Of a stretch of DNA of 64,000 bases, positions 1 to 10,986 are shown in pieces; position 1 is the first letter of the stretch; the number at the start of each line of letters is the position of its first letter. A program made the position numbers and the translations under genes. The notes under the pieces were generated by a model that was not told the origin of the DNA, ran no database searches, and saw nothing but the letters and a program-made list of their open reading frames with translations. The stretch is from Gymnopus androsaceus JB14 (taxonomy: Eukaryota; Basidiomycota; Agaricomycetes; Agaricales; Omphalotaceae), in contig ML769390.1 of the NCBI GenBank assembly GCA_009733575.1, positions 434,001-498,000 of the forward strand, read 5' to 3'.

Positions 1-43
1 TTTTCATCTGCTTACTCGTCTACTCTCAATATTTTTGATCCAG

Positions 44-883
44 TCCTCAATATCCCGAGACTTGGTGGAACGACGGAATTCCTCCCCAAGTTCAAGCTCT
101 CTCCACCGAGGACAAACAAGTCATGTCATTCCTGAATGACATGCACAAGCGTTATGGGCCAAATAGTGTCCTCTATATCAGCTTTGGAACCACATTTCTG
201 CCGTACAATACCCCGCATCTCTTTGATGCGTTAGTCAAGACGATCTTGGCTGCTGACCCGCCTCTACCGTTTCTGTTTGCTGGCGGGACAACCAATAGGC
301 TACTGACAGCGGAACATCGCAAGGCAATTACAAAATCCGGACGTGGATTGCTCGCAGGATTTGTCCCTCAGCAAGCTGCGCTGAAGCATGAAGCGACTGG
401 GTGGTATCTGGTAAGTGAGCTGATCAATGTAATTTATAACCAACTAACTCTGGGTATGAAGTGCCATGCGGGCTCTAATTCAATCTCTGAAGCCTTTTTG
501 AACCAAGTTCCTATGGTTTTGTGGCCCTATACAATTGACCAACCGCTCATCGCGTAAGTAAAGTCTGTATGATTAGAGAGATACTTTATCTCAATGTTGT
601 TTCTAGGAACCAACTCTCGGTCGGACTCGGGCTCGCATATGAACTTATCCAAGTGCGAAATGGCGAAAACATCGGACGACCCACACATCGTGGTCCAGTG
701 GTTCACGGAACAAGGGAAGCTGTAGAGAAGGAAATGAGCGATGTATGGAAAATAATGCGAGGAGAAGATGGAGCGCAGATGCGACAAAGGGTTATTGCCT
801 TTAGTAAGGCCATGAAGGAGGATCATCGCAATGGCATTGCGCGAAAGGCGATGGAAAATTTTTCAGATTTTATGACCAAGTAG
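44..883 (+). CDS. UDP-glycosyltransferase, C-terminal part (UGT-1, cut by window start)
   Basis: C-terminal half of a GT-B-fold UDP-sugar glycosyltransferase, which would transfer a sugar from a UDP-sugar to a small lipophilic acceptor. The first 43 bases read as the end of an intron. The visible exons run about 44-411, 458-553 and 607-883, with introns of 46 and 53 nt. The strand beta-1 region of the donor domain (VLYISFGTTF) comes first, followed by the donor-binding signature region (CHAGSNSISEAFLNQVPMVL), in which HAGSNS replaces the HCGWNS of plant enzymes, as is common in fungi. The reading frame is clean to the TAG at 881-883. A close paralogue lies in opposite orientation at 27.2-29.2 kb, so the two genes face each other across 26 kb. 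The acceptor cannot be told from sequence. Family call is firm; substrate is unknown. Confidence 0.9.
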
Positions 884-1303
884 AGCGCATATAATAGGGT
901 GGCGAAGTCTTGCATTTGCTGTTTACCTCTACCATCACCTGCATTTTTGTGTAATGTCCAAATAGATAGATATAGATAGATAGTTGAACTTGGTTTGTCA
1001 GTGTTATTAAGGCGAGACTTTTCAGCTTCTGGTCCGGCCCGCCTGTGGCAGTGCTTACTGCTTGTCCCTGTTACTTAGGGTAGCCCATTGTTCTCGCGTG
1101 CCATTGTATTTTGCGAAACATCTTGACCTCCATCTCCTCCTTTATCAACCACCATATTCTGCAGTGATAACGCAGAATTTTCCTCTCATTTCTCTGCATC
1201 CCCGTCTTGCTTGAATTTTCCTTCTAGAATCACTAAATAACGAGAACGAGAACAAGACAGACGCGTAGCCTCGCGCAATAAGAACGATAGAAGGAAGGAA
1301 CCG
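884..1303. other. Intergenic; short GATA-type microsatellite
   Basis: No coding region seen. A short imperfect run of GATA units sits at about 961-982. The rest is presumably the 3' flank of UGT-1 and the promoter of the next gene. Confidence 0.6.
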
Positions 1304-2365
1304 ATGCTATCGTCTCCGCCCGTGGGCTCCCGTCCGCTGAAACGCTCTGCGTCTGCTGCCTTACTTCCAACTCCGCCTAGAACGAACAGGCGCCGGAAGA
1401 ATGGCAAGCTTCGTAGCCTAATGGCAGCAAACGAGGATCAGCGTGGAACGACGAGCTCCGATGAAGAAGAAGAAGAGACAGGAGAGGGGAAGTATAAGAA
1501 AAGAAGGATTAGCAGCGCACCAGAAGAAAACGACGACGATGAAGAGGCTTTCTGGATGGCTGGAGCATCGTCTTCACAGAAGGACAAGGACAAGGATTCG
1601 AGTACAGTCGATACAGACTCTGATTCGGAAACGACAACTTCCTTCCTTTCTCGTCGTGTCCAAAAGTCATCTACCATGGGCAGCGCACCTGTATCGCCTC
1701 CGCCGTCCCATAGGCGTCTCCCAGGAGCGAAAATAGTCTCAACTCCAGTGCTGAAACTTTTGCCTGTGGTAGAGGAGAATCCCAGTCCCAGCGGGACTTC
1801 TCCACCCGAGACGCCTAAATCCTCTGAAACGAGCGCTCTGAAAGATTCGCCAAATAATCCTTTCTTAGCGTCGCCTCTGGATCTGGATGACGCCGATGTC
1901 TCGCCTAGAACGCCAAATGACACTGTCAAGGAAAGACCGACTATCACCTATGTTTTGTTGGTGGTTTCCTTTTTTTTTACTTGAGATTGACGCTGAATGT
2001 TTTTGTATCATAGTCGTGGAGTGAAAAAGACGTATCCGAACCCGTACTATGACCACGAAAATGATAGGCCACGCTCACCCGACCCGAACTCACTCTTGTC
2101 TCCTGAACACGAGGATTATACACCTGATCTTCGAGGTGCACCGCGAGCGCTCTGGCCGCGGAAGAAGGGTCCCGCGCCTCTGTCTACTCCAGAGTCTCCG
2201 ACTCGCGTAAGCCGAGCACGTCGTCGAAAGGCGGCGGTTCAGTTGCTTGATAGTGATGACGAGCTGGACGGCAAAGGCGATGACAACGAGGAAGAGGTTT
2301 CACTCAGGCCAGTAAAACTCTTTGGTCCAGGTGGCCGTTGTCCTGGTGTGGCTGCAAGGTCATGA
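1304..2365 (+). CDS. Acidic/Ser-rich disordered protein, unknown function
   Basis: Two exons, 1304-1956 and 2014-2365, joined by a 57-nt GT-AG intron. The junction restores the reading ITYVFRGVKKTYPNPYYD. The protein is about 334 aa. It is basic at the N terminus (KRSASAALLPTPPRTNRRRK), then rich in Ser, Glu and Asp with many SP and TP sites, which suggests a nuclear phosphoprotein. The only compact, conserved-looking stretch is the one built across the splice junction. The C terminus has an acidic SDDE patch. Continuation into a further exon near 2728 is possible but would need an unusually long intron. I do not recognise the family. It lies between UGT-1 and the GH35 gene, with no obvious functional link to either. 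Confidence 0.6.
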
Positions 2366-2984
2366 TTGAGCTGGGCTCATTTGCTTTTTCCTCTCCCTTA
2401 GAGACGTCTCATTCAATTATTTCCTACCATTTCGAACTCTTTTCTGCATGCTTCAAGCTCTGTTATTACGCTTCCATACGTCCATTCTCATCTATTTTCC
2501 TTATGTCGTCTGCCTACCTACATCTCGTTCTGTCCATGTCATGTTATTTCGTTCTTCCTCTCCTCTCCGGGTCGTATCCCCTCCTTTCTCGTTGACCTCC
2601 TCAATGTATATATCAATAGTTTTGTTTGCGACACCTCAGCTAATGGATGTAACTTCTAGCCAACTATATACTTATCTCTTGGTACACTATATATCAGATT
2701 CACAAAACTTTTATCGAACGTCACCAGACCGAGCGTCGTGACGAGCGCTATATAGTTCGCCTTGTTCCTCTCGATCCCTCACGATACCGCGATTTCCGAA
2801 CTGCTGTGGGCCTTGAAGGTCAGAAGAACGAAATCGAGCTTGACGAAGCTCAATAGTATCCGATATTCTTCGTCAGAAGGAGGACAGGAAAATCCGAGGA
2901 TTGTCCAAGGTCCAATGACTATCCTCTATGGTCCAAGTCGGTGTACTTAATGGAAAGTCATACTATCAGATGCGCTGACTCGCG
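2366..2984. other. Intergenic, AT-rich
   Basis: Low-complexity pyrimidine-rich stretch with spurious short reading frames. It holds the exon-like block described separately at 2728-2856 and the promoter of the GH35 gene. Confidence 0.5.
2728..2856 (+). pseudogene. Exon-like coding block of about 42 codons (orphan exon or relic)
   Basis: Preceded by an AG acceptor (TCACCAG), this stretch reads as a charged peptide containing ERRDERYIVRLVPLDPSRYR and ending at TAG (2854-2856). Its composition looks like a real protein C terminus rather than noise. It could be a last exon of the gene at 1304-2365, which would require an intron of roughly 350 nt where others here are about 50, or a relic of a lost gene. 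No family is recognised. Confidence 0.3.
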
Positions 2985-5900
2985 ATGCATCTACTTTCAC
3001 TTTTCTTCCAGCTGTTCATTCTTCTGGTCGCGAATTGCCAGCCACAACTGTCATATAACGGACTCACAACAGCCATAGAATGGGACAACTACAGTTTCTT
3101 CATCCTCGGCAATCGTACTTTTATCCAGTCTGGCGAGTTTCACATGTGGCGTCTCCCCGTCCCGTCGCTCTGGAGGGACATTATACAAAAAGCCAAGGCA
3201 GCGGGCCTCAATACCATTTCCGTTTACTTTCACTGGGGGCTGATAAACCCGCGACCCGGAGAGGTCGACTTGACCGGTATTAATGACTATCAACCTTTCT
3301 TCGATGCAGCCAAAGAAGAAGGCATTTGGGTGATTGCACGGCCTGGACCATATATCAAGTTCGTTTCAGTACTTCTTCAACACTAAGCTACTAACTCTTG
3401 ATCAGCTCTGAGACTTCCACTGGCGGAATACCAGGCCATGTTGCATGGATACCAGGCGACCCGCCTTGGAACCTTTACAATGGTGAGTTGAGAAGTAACG
3501 ACACGTTTTATCACGCTGCCTGGCAGGACTATGTCGGTGTTTTTCACTCTATGTAGTTGTATTTATTCAACTCTGACCATTGAATGTAAGTGGACCGGCG
3601 TCATTAGCCTCATTTCCAAAAACCAAGTAACGAATGGCGGCCCCGTTATCCTTCTTCAAATCGAGAATGAATACTACAACGGACCAGGTCAGAACCAGTA
3701 TGTTGATCAGCTGCGACAGCGGGCGATCCAACTCGGTGTTGTTATTCCGACGTTCGTCAACGACGCTGGCGAGTTTGACAATTTAGTCAATGATACTGAT
3801 CTCTACGGATTCGATGCCTATCCTCTGAGCGCGTCGGGTTGTGGTAATGCCAATCCTGCCATTTGGCCTGCTATTCCGACTACATGGAGAGCCTATTTCG
3901 ATGCGACTGTCCCCGGAAAACCGCATTTCTTTCCCGAGTTCCAGGGTGGTTCTGCAGACAACTGGGGTAGTACGGGCGGCTATGCAAACTGTCGTGAACT
4001 CGTCGGTTACAACTTTCAGCGGGTCTTCTATCACCAGATGTGGGCGGACGGTGCGACGGCGGAAAACTTTTACATGTTCTATGGCGGGACGACTTGGTCG
4101 CAGCTCCCTTACTCGCAGGGATATACCTCGTATGATTATGGTGCTCCCGTCGATGAACAAGCGGCAGATCACTGCCAAGTATGGCGAGCTCAAGCTGCAG
4201 TCTCTTTTCCTCCGGTCGTTTACAGACTTTTACATGACGGATCTTATTAGTGCGTACTTTGATACAGTGCTTCTTGCAAGGAAGCTTAATATCGATGCAG
4301 AGACTGACACCACCACGGTACCAAACGTGTTCATAACTCAGCTCCAGAACCCACTGTCAAAATCGTCGTTCTATATCTTCAGGCCCAACAGTGTGGCCAC
4401 CACCAAGTAGGTTGGTTTCAATATAAAAATTAAATTTCACTGACTAGTTTTGAAAGCACCACAATAAACTTCCAGTATAACATCGGTCAGGCTAATACCT
4501 TGGTCCCACAAAATGGAGCAAGTCTCACTTTATTGGGTAGAGATTCTTTTGTCATTGCGTATGTTTGCTTGCTCCTTTTCAGTGATTTTCCGAGTTGATT
4601 GTACCATCCAGCACGGATCTGTCCTTTGGCACAAGCAAATTGCAATATTCGACGGCGAGCTTGTTGACTTTCCTTGAATTGGACGGCTCAGATTTGCTAG
4701 TGGTATACGGTTATACGGGGATGCCATACGAAATGGCATTCGAATTGAGCGGGGCAGTGACCCAGATTATTACGGGTCCAACTCAGGTCACCGGAAAAGC
4801 AACGGTAAGACGTCTCGCCAGATATGATATCTCTTCTACTGATAGAAGATTTCTTCAGAATGGCACCTACATCCTCAACTTCTCTCCCTCGACGGGCGTG
4901 ACGCTGGTTAATCTCACCACACCCAGCGGGCAAGATATCGCTGTGCTTATCGCTGATTACAATGCTGCAACACAAATATGGCAGCCGACTATTGCAGGGC
5001 GCGGAAATTTTGTCAACTATGTCGGAATGAGCGCCTCGACTCCGCTCATTGTAAGTGGCCTTTACCTTGTGCGTAATGCGAGTCTCGATGAACAGAATCT
5101 CGCCCTTTGGGGCGACGTTGGTGAAAATACCAAAATCGAAATCTTTGGTCCTAGCGTCATTGCCTCCCTCACATGGAACAATGACCTGGTCCAAACTCTG
5201 ACGCAAACTGGGACAGGCACCTGGCAAGCAATTATACCGTTCTCGACGCCCTTGGTCAGCTTGCCAGATCTGGAAAGCGCGACATGGCGCTATCGTGATT
5301 CCCTACCCGAAATCCAGCCAGACTTTGATGGGTTTGCCATGGTCCCCGCAAATCAAACGACAACGACTAGTGTCTTTCCACCGTACTATGGCGAGCCATG
5401 GATTCTCTATGCAGATCAATATGGTTTTCATGTGAGTTTTGCATCTTTTTGTTAAGGCAAAATTCCTAAATATCTTTAGGCCGGAAATCTGGTCTGGCGT
5501 GGGACCTTTATGCACAATTCCAGTACCACCGCCCCGACAGCAATCAATATATCGTCCTCTGGCGCAGTGAACTATGCCGCGTCTGTGTGGTTGAATACAA
5601 ACTACCTCGGCGCGTCAGATACCAGAGCCAGAACCAATAATAATACCTTCCCGGTCTCGGATGAGTCATTGATAGATGGCGAGAACACTGTTGTCGTGCT
5701 GCAAGAGTAAGTATCGTTTTTCAAGCTTGGTCTCTATTGATGTACTTGCTCTAGCCACATGGGCGGAGACCTTTCTGGTCAGGACATGTGTTGCACGCCG
5801 GGAGGACGGGCAAGGGACCTTCAACAACCTAGGGGGCTACAGGTCCGTTGACTACACTTTTTCCAAGACGATACTGATATGTTATGAACAGGGATACTAT

Positions 5901-6523
5901 CTCGTTGGCCGCGATGCCAGCTCCCAATTTACGGGTTGGACCTTGGCGGGTAATTTCTTGGGTGAGAAGCAATCCCTGACACCGTCAGAAAAATCTACAA
6001 TGAGGGTGGGCTCTATGGCGAGCGCGCGGGATGGCACTTGCCGGGATATGATGATTCACTCTGGGAGGAAAGAACGCCATTCCAAGGGATTGCCCAACCT
6101 GGTGTCGGATTCTTCCGTACCACATTCCAGTTGGACCTTCCAGAAAACTACGACATCCCACTTTCCTTCGTCTTTGATTCCACAATAGGTCACTACCGAT
6201 GTATGTTGCCCTTTTCTTCTCTTATAATATCTCATTCACGCTCGGTTGTAGCACAACTCTACGTGAATGGCTGGCAGATGGGCAAGCGTATTGCCAATAT
6301 CGGTCCGCAGACAGCGTTCCCAGTCCATGAGGGCATCTTGGACTATCATGGAATAAATACTGTTGTTCTCAGCCTATGGGCTCTGGGCAACGGGACAGCG
6401 GACAGGGCGATCCCGAGCTTCAAGTTGGTCGCTAATGGGACCTATGCTGGCGGAATACAAGGTATCAGCACCAATAATCCGGACTGGACAGAGCTGAGAG
6501 GGAATTTCGGAGTACCGCTGTAA
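2985..6523 (+). CDS. Secreted beta-galactosidase, GH35 (with at least two apparent frame breaks)
   Basis: Hydrolyses terminal beta-galactosides from cell-wall polysaccharides outside the cell. It starts with a signal peptide (MHLLSLFFQLFILLVANC). The GH35 TIM barrel follows: SGEFHMWRLPVPSLWRD, the acid/base Glu in LLQIENEYYNGPG and the nucleophile Glu in FFPEFQGG. Downstream come the beta domains, ending with the jelly-roll region QLYVNGWQMGKRIANIGPQT. Introns I could place are 3359-3405 and 3539-3590, with several more downstream. About 1000 aa in all, the usual fungal length. Two one-base frame breaks are visible: near 4152-4165 (after GAPVDE, before ITAKYGELKL) and in an A-run at about 5989-5993 (before IYNEGGLYGER). 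The exon join near 4560-4600 is also unclear. It is either a recent pseudogene or affected by consensus errors. Confidence 0.88.
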
Positions 6524-6552
6524 GGGGGCATGTAGCGATTCTCTTATGCTAG

Positions 6553-6644
6553 TGGAGCGCAAATGCAACTAGGGTTATGGCGTTCAGTACATGAGGAATA
6601 TTAATGGCGCTGCACGAAAGGCAAAGATTTTCAGATTTTTTGAC
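6553..6644 (+). pseudogene. Decayed UDP-glycosyltransferase 3' end (UGT relic)
   Basis: This stretch aligns by eye with the last ~110 coding bases of UGT-1 (positions 775-880). Shared blocks include GGAGCGCA, GGGTTAT, CGAAAGGC and TTCAGATTTT, in the same order. Intervening bases have substitutions and deletions and no frame remains. It is a third, fossil member of the UGT family in this window, sitting between the GH35 and oxidosqualene cyclase genes. Confidence 0.65.
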
Positions 6645-6675
6645 ACGTATAGTGCAGTGAATAAATACTGTATAT

Positions 6676-9267
6676 TTACTCTTTGCTTTTACCATTCCCA
6701 TTTATTTTGCCATTCCCAGCCTTTTCGTGTAATGTCTGGAGGTACTTGTGCGCCTTGCCCAACATCCATATCGGGAACGAGAACTTGAAGTTGGGATATG
6801 CAATCGCACAGGTCTTGTTGAAAACCCCCTCGATGGCTTCCTGAGCCCATGATCCGTCCTGTAGATAAGAACTAATGAATATGGGCAGAGAAACAATGTA
6901 GAATAGCTTACTGGAAGCTGTCTATCCATAACAAGCTTGACAGCTTTTTCTAAAGGCTCAGGATGCGGATATCCAGCGTACATGAGAGCCATTGCTGCCC
7001 AACAAGTTTGGACAACCTGGGAGTCTTTATGTTCAATCCAGGTCGCTTGCTCACAGGACTAGAGTGGAAGAGATTTGAGTAGTAGAACATGAAAGGAAGT
7101 CAGTCATACGGACTTTATAGCTCTCACCCCAGCCTCCGTCCTCTCTCTGTTTACCAATCAGGAACTCGCAAGCCCTCTTCGATGATTGACTGTTGCTATA
7201 GTTCTCCCCGACAAGTGCAAGAGACTCTGTGGCGAACATCGTAGCATACGTGAAACAGATCCCCCAGGAACCCAGCCAGCCGCCTTCAGGCTTTTGTGCC
7301 TTGTGTAGATAGTCAATAGCATGTCGAATGGTAGTGCTGTTCCGAGACCCCAATTAGATCAGCGCGACAAGAAAGCAGAGGAAACAACTTACTCGATATC
7401 CTTAGTACGGTACCCTGGTACATGTTTCCGGAAGATCGCAAGCGCTGTGATAACGGAGGTAGTACATTCCGGGTAACAGAATTCTATCATGATATCGCCT
7501 GGGAGAGAAGAATTAGGATAGACTAGCCGGGAAAAAGTTGTTACTTGCCAAAAACTTCGGCAGGGTTCAACCACTCTAGCCATTGAGGCCCTCGTATCAG
7601 TTCGTAAGAAGCGAAGCCTCCATTAGGATTCTGGAGAGAAAGCATCGTATCTACAGCCCAACACAATCGCTCATCTGATATGAGCTTGGGCATAAAACTA
7701 GCAGGACGATGGAATGAATGACCGCATAAAAAACATCAAACGAAGAAAGCCTTACTCTAGACTCTGCAAGTAAATCACAGATTTGAGACCTTCGCCCGTG
7801 CAGTCACTGACAGTGTACCCTTGCTCCTTCGTACTGAAACCCCAAGCTCCTTTTGTTCGCTGCCGGGCGGCTTTCTCGAAATGCTTCGGATTCTCTAGTA
7901 TCTGAGCCTTCTCAAACCACTCCAAAGCTTTGACTAGAGCCTCCTGATTCTCTTGCAGCTCTATCAGTCCAGTTTCGACCACTGCCTGAGAAATGAAAGA
8001 CAGATCCCAAACTTGGCTTCCGTTCGTTCCACACATCATCATACCTTCAGCTCCAATCCACATGAAATCCGAACGTTTGTCTGCGTGCAGCTTAAATGCT
8101 TCAGACTCCCTCCCTTCGACGTATACACGTGCGATGAGATTGAACATCTTGGAGACTGGCCCTAACGTCTGATACCCGGTATTCTCATCTTCCATCACAA
8201 TGAGATTGTACACCTTTTCAAGGGCAACTTTTCGTAGGGGAGGGAGAGAGCACATCTCGTACGAAGAGAGAACGACATTGACAGCGTCAAATATTGTACT
8301 GTGCGGAGCGTACAAATCAGCCTTGCAGATGTTGTTACGCTGTGCAGGCCAGTTGATAGAATAAAAGTTTTGCGGGTACAGCTCCTCCCTTAGAGCGAGG
8401 ATGAGATCGTTTTCGGGTGCGGTAAAGCGCACACCGTAGAGGTATGCCATGGGTATATAGACGTTGCGGGTATGGATCCACCAGCGAAGGGGATGAAACG
8501 GCAATTGGGTGGGAAGAAGTAGGAACTCAGGAGGAACGGGATTGTTCCCTGCCCAGTCATACACAGTTGAGGATAGAAAGCCAGAATTTTCCCCATGCAG
8601 GGATGGCACAGGCTCCACCCAGCTTGTGTAGCGTCCCGCGAGCTTTGGTGCAAACGGGATGATCCGCGGATACACCGAGAAGACGAAGAGCCGTATAGTT
8701 TAAAGCAGTACCAAAAACGGTCGAATGGCCTTCTACATGGCTAAAGGAATATGTTAAAGTCTTGATACACAAACCGACTGCGGAAACACGTACATCCCCC
8801 AACCACCATCTTCAGGGTGCGCACGATTCATCAAGTATCGAATCATTTCCCTACGTTCTTCGTCTTTGAAGCCCATTCCAGATACGTAGGACCCAATAAC
8901 TAGACCAGGAAGTAGGAACATTGGTCCTCCATATTCTCCTGGCCAATGGCCATCTTGAGCCTGCAAATTCTTATAGAATGAATAGCCATTCTTTGCGGCT
9001 TCGAACGCGTTTTTTGCGGGGCTTAGCTTTGGCAAGTCCTGTAATAGTTGCTAAGGTTTGGCAGCAGAAATAACCGGCGGTAATACGCACTGTAGGGAGC
9101 CCCAACCAAAATTTATCAACCGTGTTCTGTGGCCATTCCTCAACCTCCTTGTCGGACTTGAGGTAATGCCAGGTGTGTCGGCCATTCTCGCTAGAAAGTA
9201 GCCTCCACCGAGAATAGTCGGTAAATGGCGCGTCACTTGACTCTGGCACAGAGATAGGATTGTACAT
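6676..9267 (-). CDS. Oxidosqualene cyclase, lanosterol-synthase type
   Basis: Cyclises 2,3-oxidosqualene to a sterol-type triterpene at the ER or lipid-droplet membrane. About 725 aa over at least eight exons. The N terminus has TDYSRWRLL and [19 protein letters not shown]-type repeats follow, for example [30 protein letters not shown] and [17 protein letters not shown]. The catalytic region reads [18 protein letters not shown]: the Asp that protonates the epoxide is kept, but the usual DCTAE is DCTGE. The C terminus is [21 protein letters not shown] chose ATG 9267 ([10 protein letters not shown]) because the conserved N terminus begins there; 9360 is an in-frame alternative. One frame break lies near 8561-8570, between KFWLSILN and [13 protein letters not shown]. 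It may be the single sterol-pathway enzyme (ERG7) or a paralogue; the window cannot tell. Confidence 0.9.
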
Positions 9268-9370
9268 GGAGGATCCGGAAAGAGACAGAAGCTTGAAATG
9301 AATCGTACGATAAACTGCTGGAGTAATCAAGCGCCGTGCGCGATCTCGGCGCCAATTCAAGTTCCCAAAT

Positions 9371-9386
9371 GCACCGCTTCTTTATT
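9371..9386. repeat. LINE target-site duplication, left copy
   Basis: The 16-mer GCACCGCTTCTTTATT is repeated exactly at 9950-9965 and brackets the truncated LINE. Removing the insert and one copy restores the uninterrupted upstream sequence. Confidence 0.85.
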
Positions 9387-9949
9387 TTATTTTATTTTAT
9401 TTTATTTTATTTGGAGGGGCGCTTTACGGGCCTCTGCAGCCGACCAAGTCGTCACATTCAGAGGCCCACGCTAGTTTGTGCAAGGGACAGACCTTGCTTG
9501 GGTTAGAACATAGTAATTGTAGCAGCATAATCATAATCATAAAACCTCCGCGAGGAAATGCATTTACGCACTGAGTGTGGGACTCACATACTGGGGGCTT
9601 CTCTCCTTATCCTACACCACTTACCTCTTCTCTCTGCCCCCTTGTAATACCCACTAAAACCCCGCTTGTTGTTGTCCAATCTTCGGGAAGCTCTTCTTCA
9701 CCCATGAGTGTCCCTTCCCAGGTCTGGGTTACCAGGATCTTTGACAGAGCTTTTGTCCCATAACGAGGATGAGTCATTTTGCAGTCCAATTCTAATCGGT
9801 CATTTATCATTTTAACCCATCGGTTTTGTACTTCAGTCTCTGTGAAGGGGTTTCCTTCATTTGCAATCACCCGCTCACAGCGGAGGACCCAGATTAGGTA
9901 TGCAGACTCTGCAATTAGGACCTTCCAGAGTCGGTTTTCACCCGCATTT
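9387..9949 (-). mobile_element. 5'-truncated LINE (non-LTR retrotransposon), C-terminal end
   Basis: On the minus strand the insert encodes the end of a non-LTR retrotransposon polyprotein: ESAYLIWVLRCERVIANEG, then NRWVKMINDRLELDC and LPEDWTTTSGVLVGI, ending at 9607. This Trp- and Cys-containing tail is familiar from reverse transcriptase/RNase H LINEs of mushrooms. The element ends in a (TAAAA)n tail, seen on the plus strand as TTTTA repeats up to about 9411. It is flanked by a perfect 16-bp target duplication, GCACCGCTTCTTTATT, at 9371-9386 and 9950-9965. Most of the element, including the polymerase core, is missing from the 5' side, as expected of incomplete reverse transcription. It lies 5' of the oxidosqualene cyclase gene and is probably within its promoter region. 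Confidence 0.88.
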
Positions 9950-9965
9950 GCACCGCTTCTTTATT
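9950..9965. repeat. LINE target-site duplication, right copy
   Basis: Exact second copy of GCACCGCTTCTTTATT, on the 5' side of the minus-strand LINE fragment. Confidence 0.85.
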
Positions 9966-10149
9966 ACTCCTGTGAGTTAAAGCCCCTTCTTGAACTGAAA
10001 ATGATCGATTCTCCAGGCGGACAACCATACGCTGGTCAATATGGTACCCTTCTTCTAACGAGTAGCGTCTAGCTATCCCGGTGCCATCCTGAGTAAGCCT
10101 CCGTTCTATTGATGTCGATACATTTCTGGATGCTAAAGGCTCACATTGG

Positions 10150-10700
10150 CCGGTCTTCTAACGTCCTTGCTCAGACGTCGTGTCAGGAGGCTATACGTGA
10201 CAGTCATTTCAGATGATACTTGTAATGGCATTTCGACCAAGTTCAAGATAACAGCCTTGCTAGCCGCTAATCCGGTGTTTTCTTTCGGTAAAGCAAAGTT
10301 GTTCATCACTCAATGGCGAATTCAGGATGTGAAGTTTCAACGCGTGGTGTCCCAATATTTTTATCGGGGATGAGCTTTCCATCCCCGCGTCCCTCCTACC
10401 CCTCCGGGAGCACTACTAGCTACTGTACCACGAACTATACTGTGGCGTTGGGAGATGTTTGTATTTCAATCGCCAACCAGGTTTGTACTACTACCATTCT
10501 ACTCTGGTATTAGATTTTCATTTATACTAACAAACACCGACTCGTAAAAACTCCTTATATTACTTCTGACCAAGCTGGAGGCCAACACGGAAATAAACGC
10601 CAATCAGTGCGTCAACTTGATGCCAGACGAAGTAGGTTGATGTTTCCTGACAACAATTGTTCTTGCTAAATCGGTTTCTTAGGTCCTGTGTATCCCTTAA
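10150..10700 (+). pseudogene. LysM-domain protein remnant, copy 1
   Basis: Two LysM (chitin/peptidoglycan-binding) modules can be read piecewise. The first spans about 10190-10275 (VISDDTCNGISTK..LLAANP). The second spans about 10400-10620 (TTNYTVALGDVCISIANQ, an intron, then QLEANTEINANCVNL). The last codons after a final intron read VLCIP and stop at 10700, the usual end of a LysM module. A five-base insertion creates a TGA inside the first module (around 10195), and the modules are in different frames near 10390-10400, so no intact protein results. LysM effectors normally mask chitin; this copy is probably dead. Confidence 0.65.
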
Positions 10701-10986
10701 ACTTGGTGCCCAAGGATTTGAATTGTAGCGAATTCGTCGAAAATCAGATGATCTAACTTGGTATCCGAATTTCGTACTTACTGTAGATATAATAATATAC
10801 TAGGTATGGACTCAGATTTCACACAGTAACAATATCGATTAACATTGATACATCTTTGACCTCGAAACCTTGAAGCTGCCTTGATAATAGACAAATGCTG
10901 CGATGATTAGAGAAACTGAAGTCGCGTATCATGAGTAATGGATTGCGATCATGAGAAAGCCCCTCTTCTTTTTTTCTTCACCCGCC

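Noticed and set aside
961..982. GATA repeats as a GATA-factor binding array
   Set aside because: It is a simple microsatellite far from a start codon and downstream of a gene. Regulatory use is unsupported.
1438..1947. Long minus-strand frame opposite the acidic Ser-rich gene
   Set aside because: It mirrors the Ser/Asp codon repetition of the plus-strand gene, and only the plus strand gives a meaningful splice junction.
5958..5986. Very short intron in GH35 that would hide the second frame break
   Set aside because: Only 27-39 nt, shorter than any intron here, and it would delete residues of the conserved GNLGGE region.
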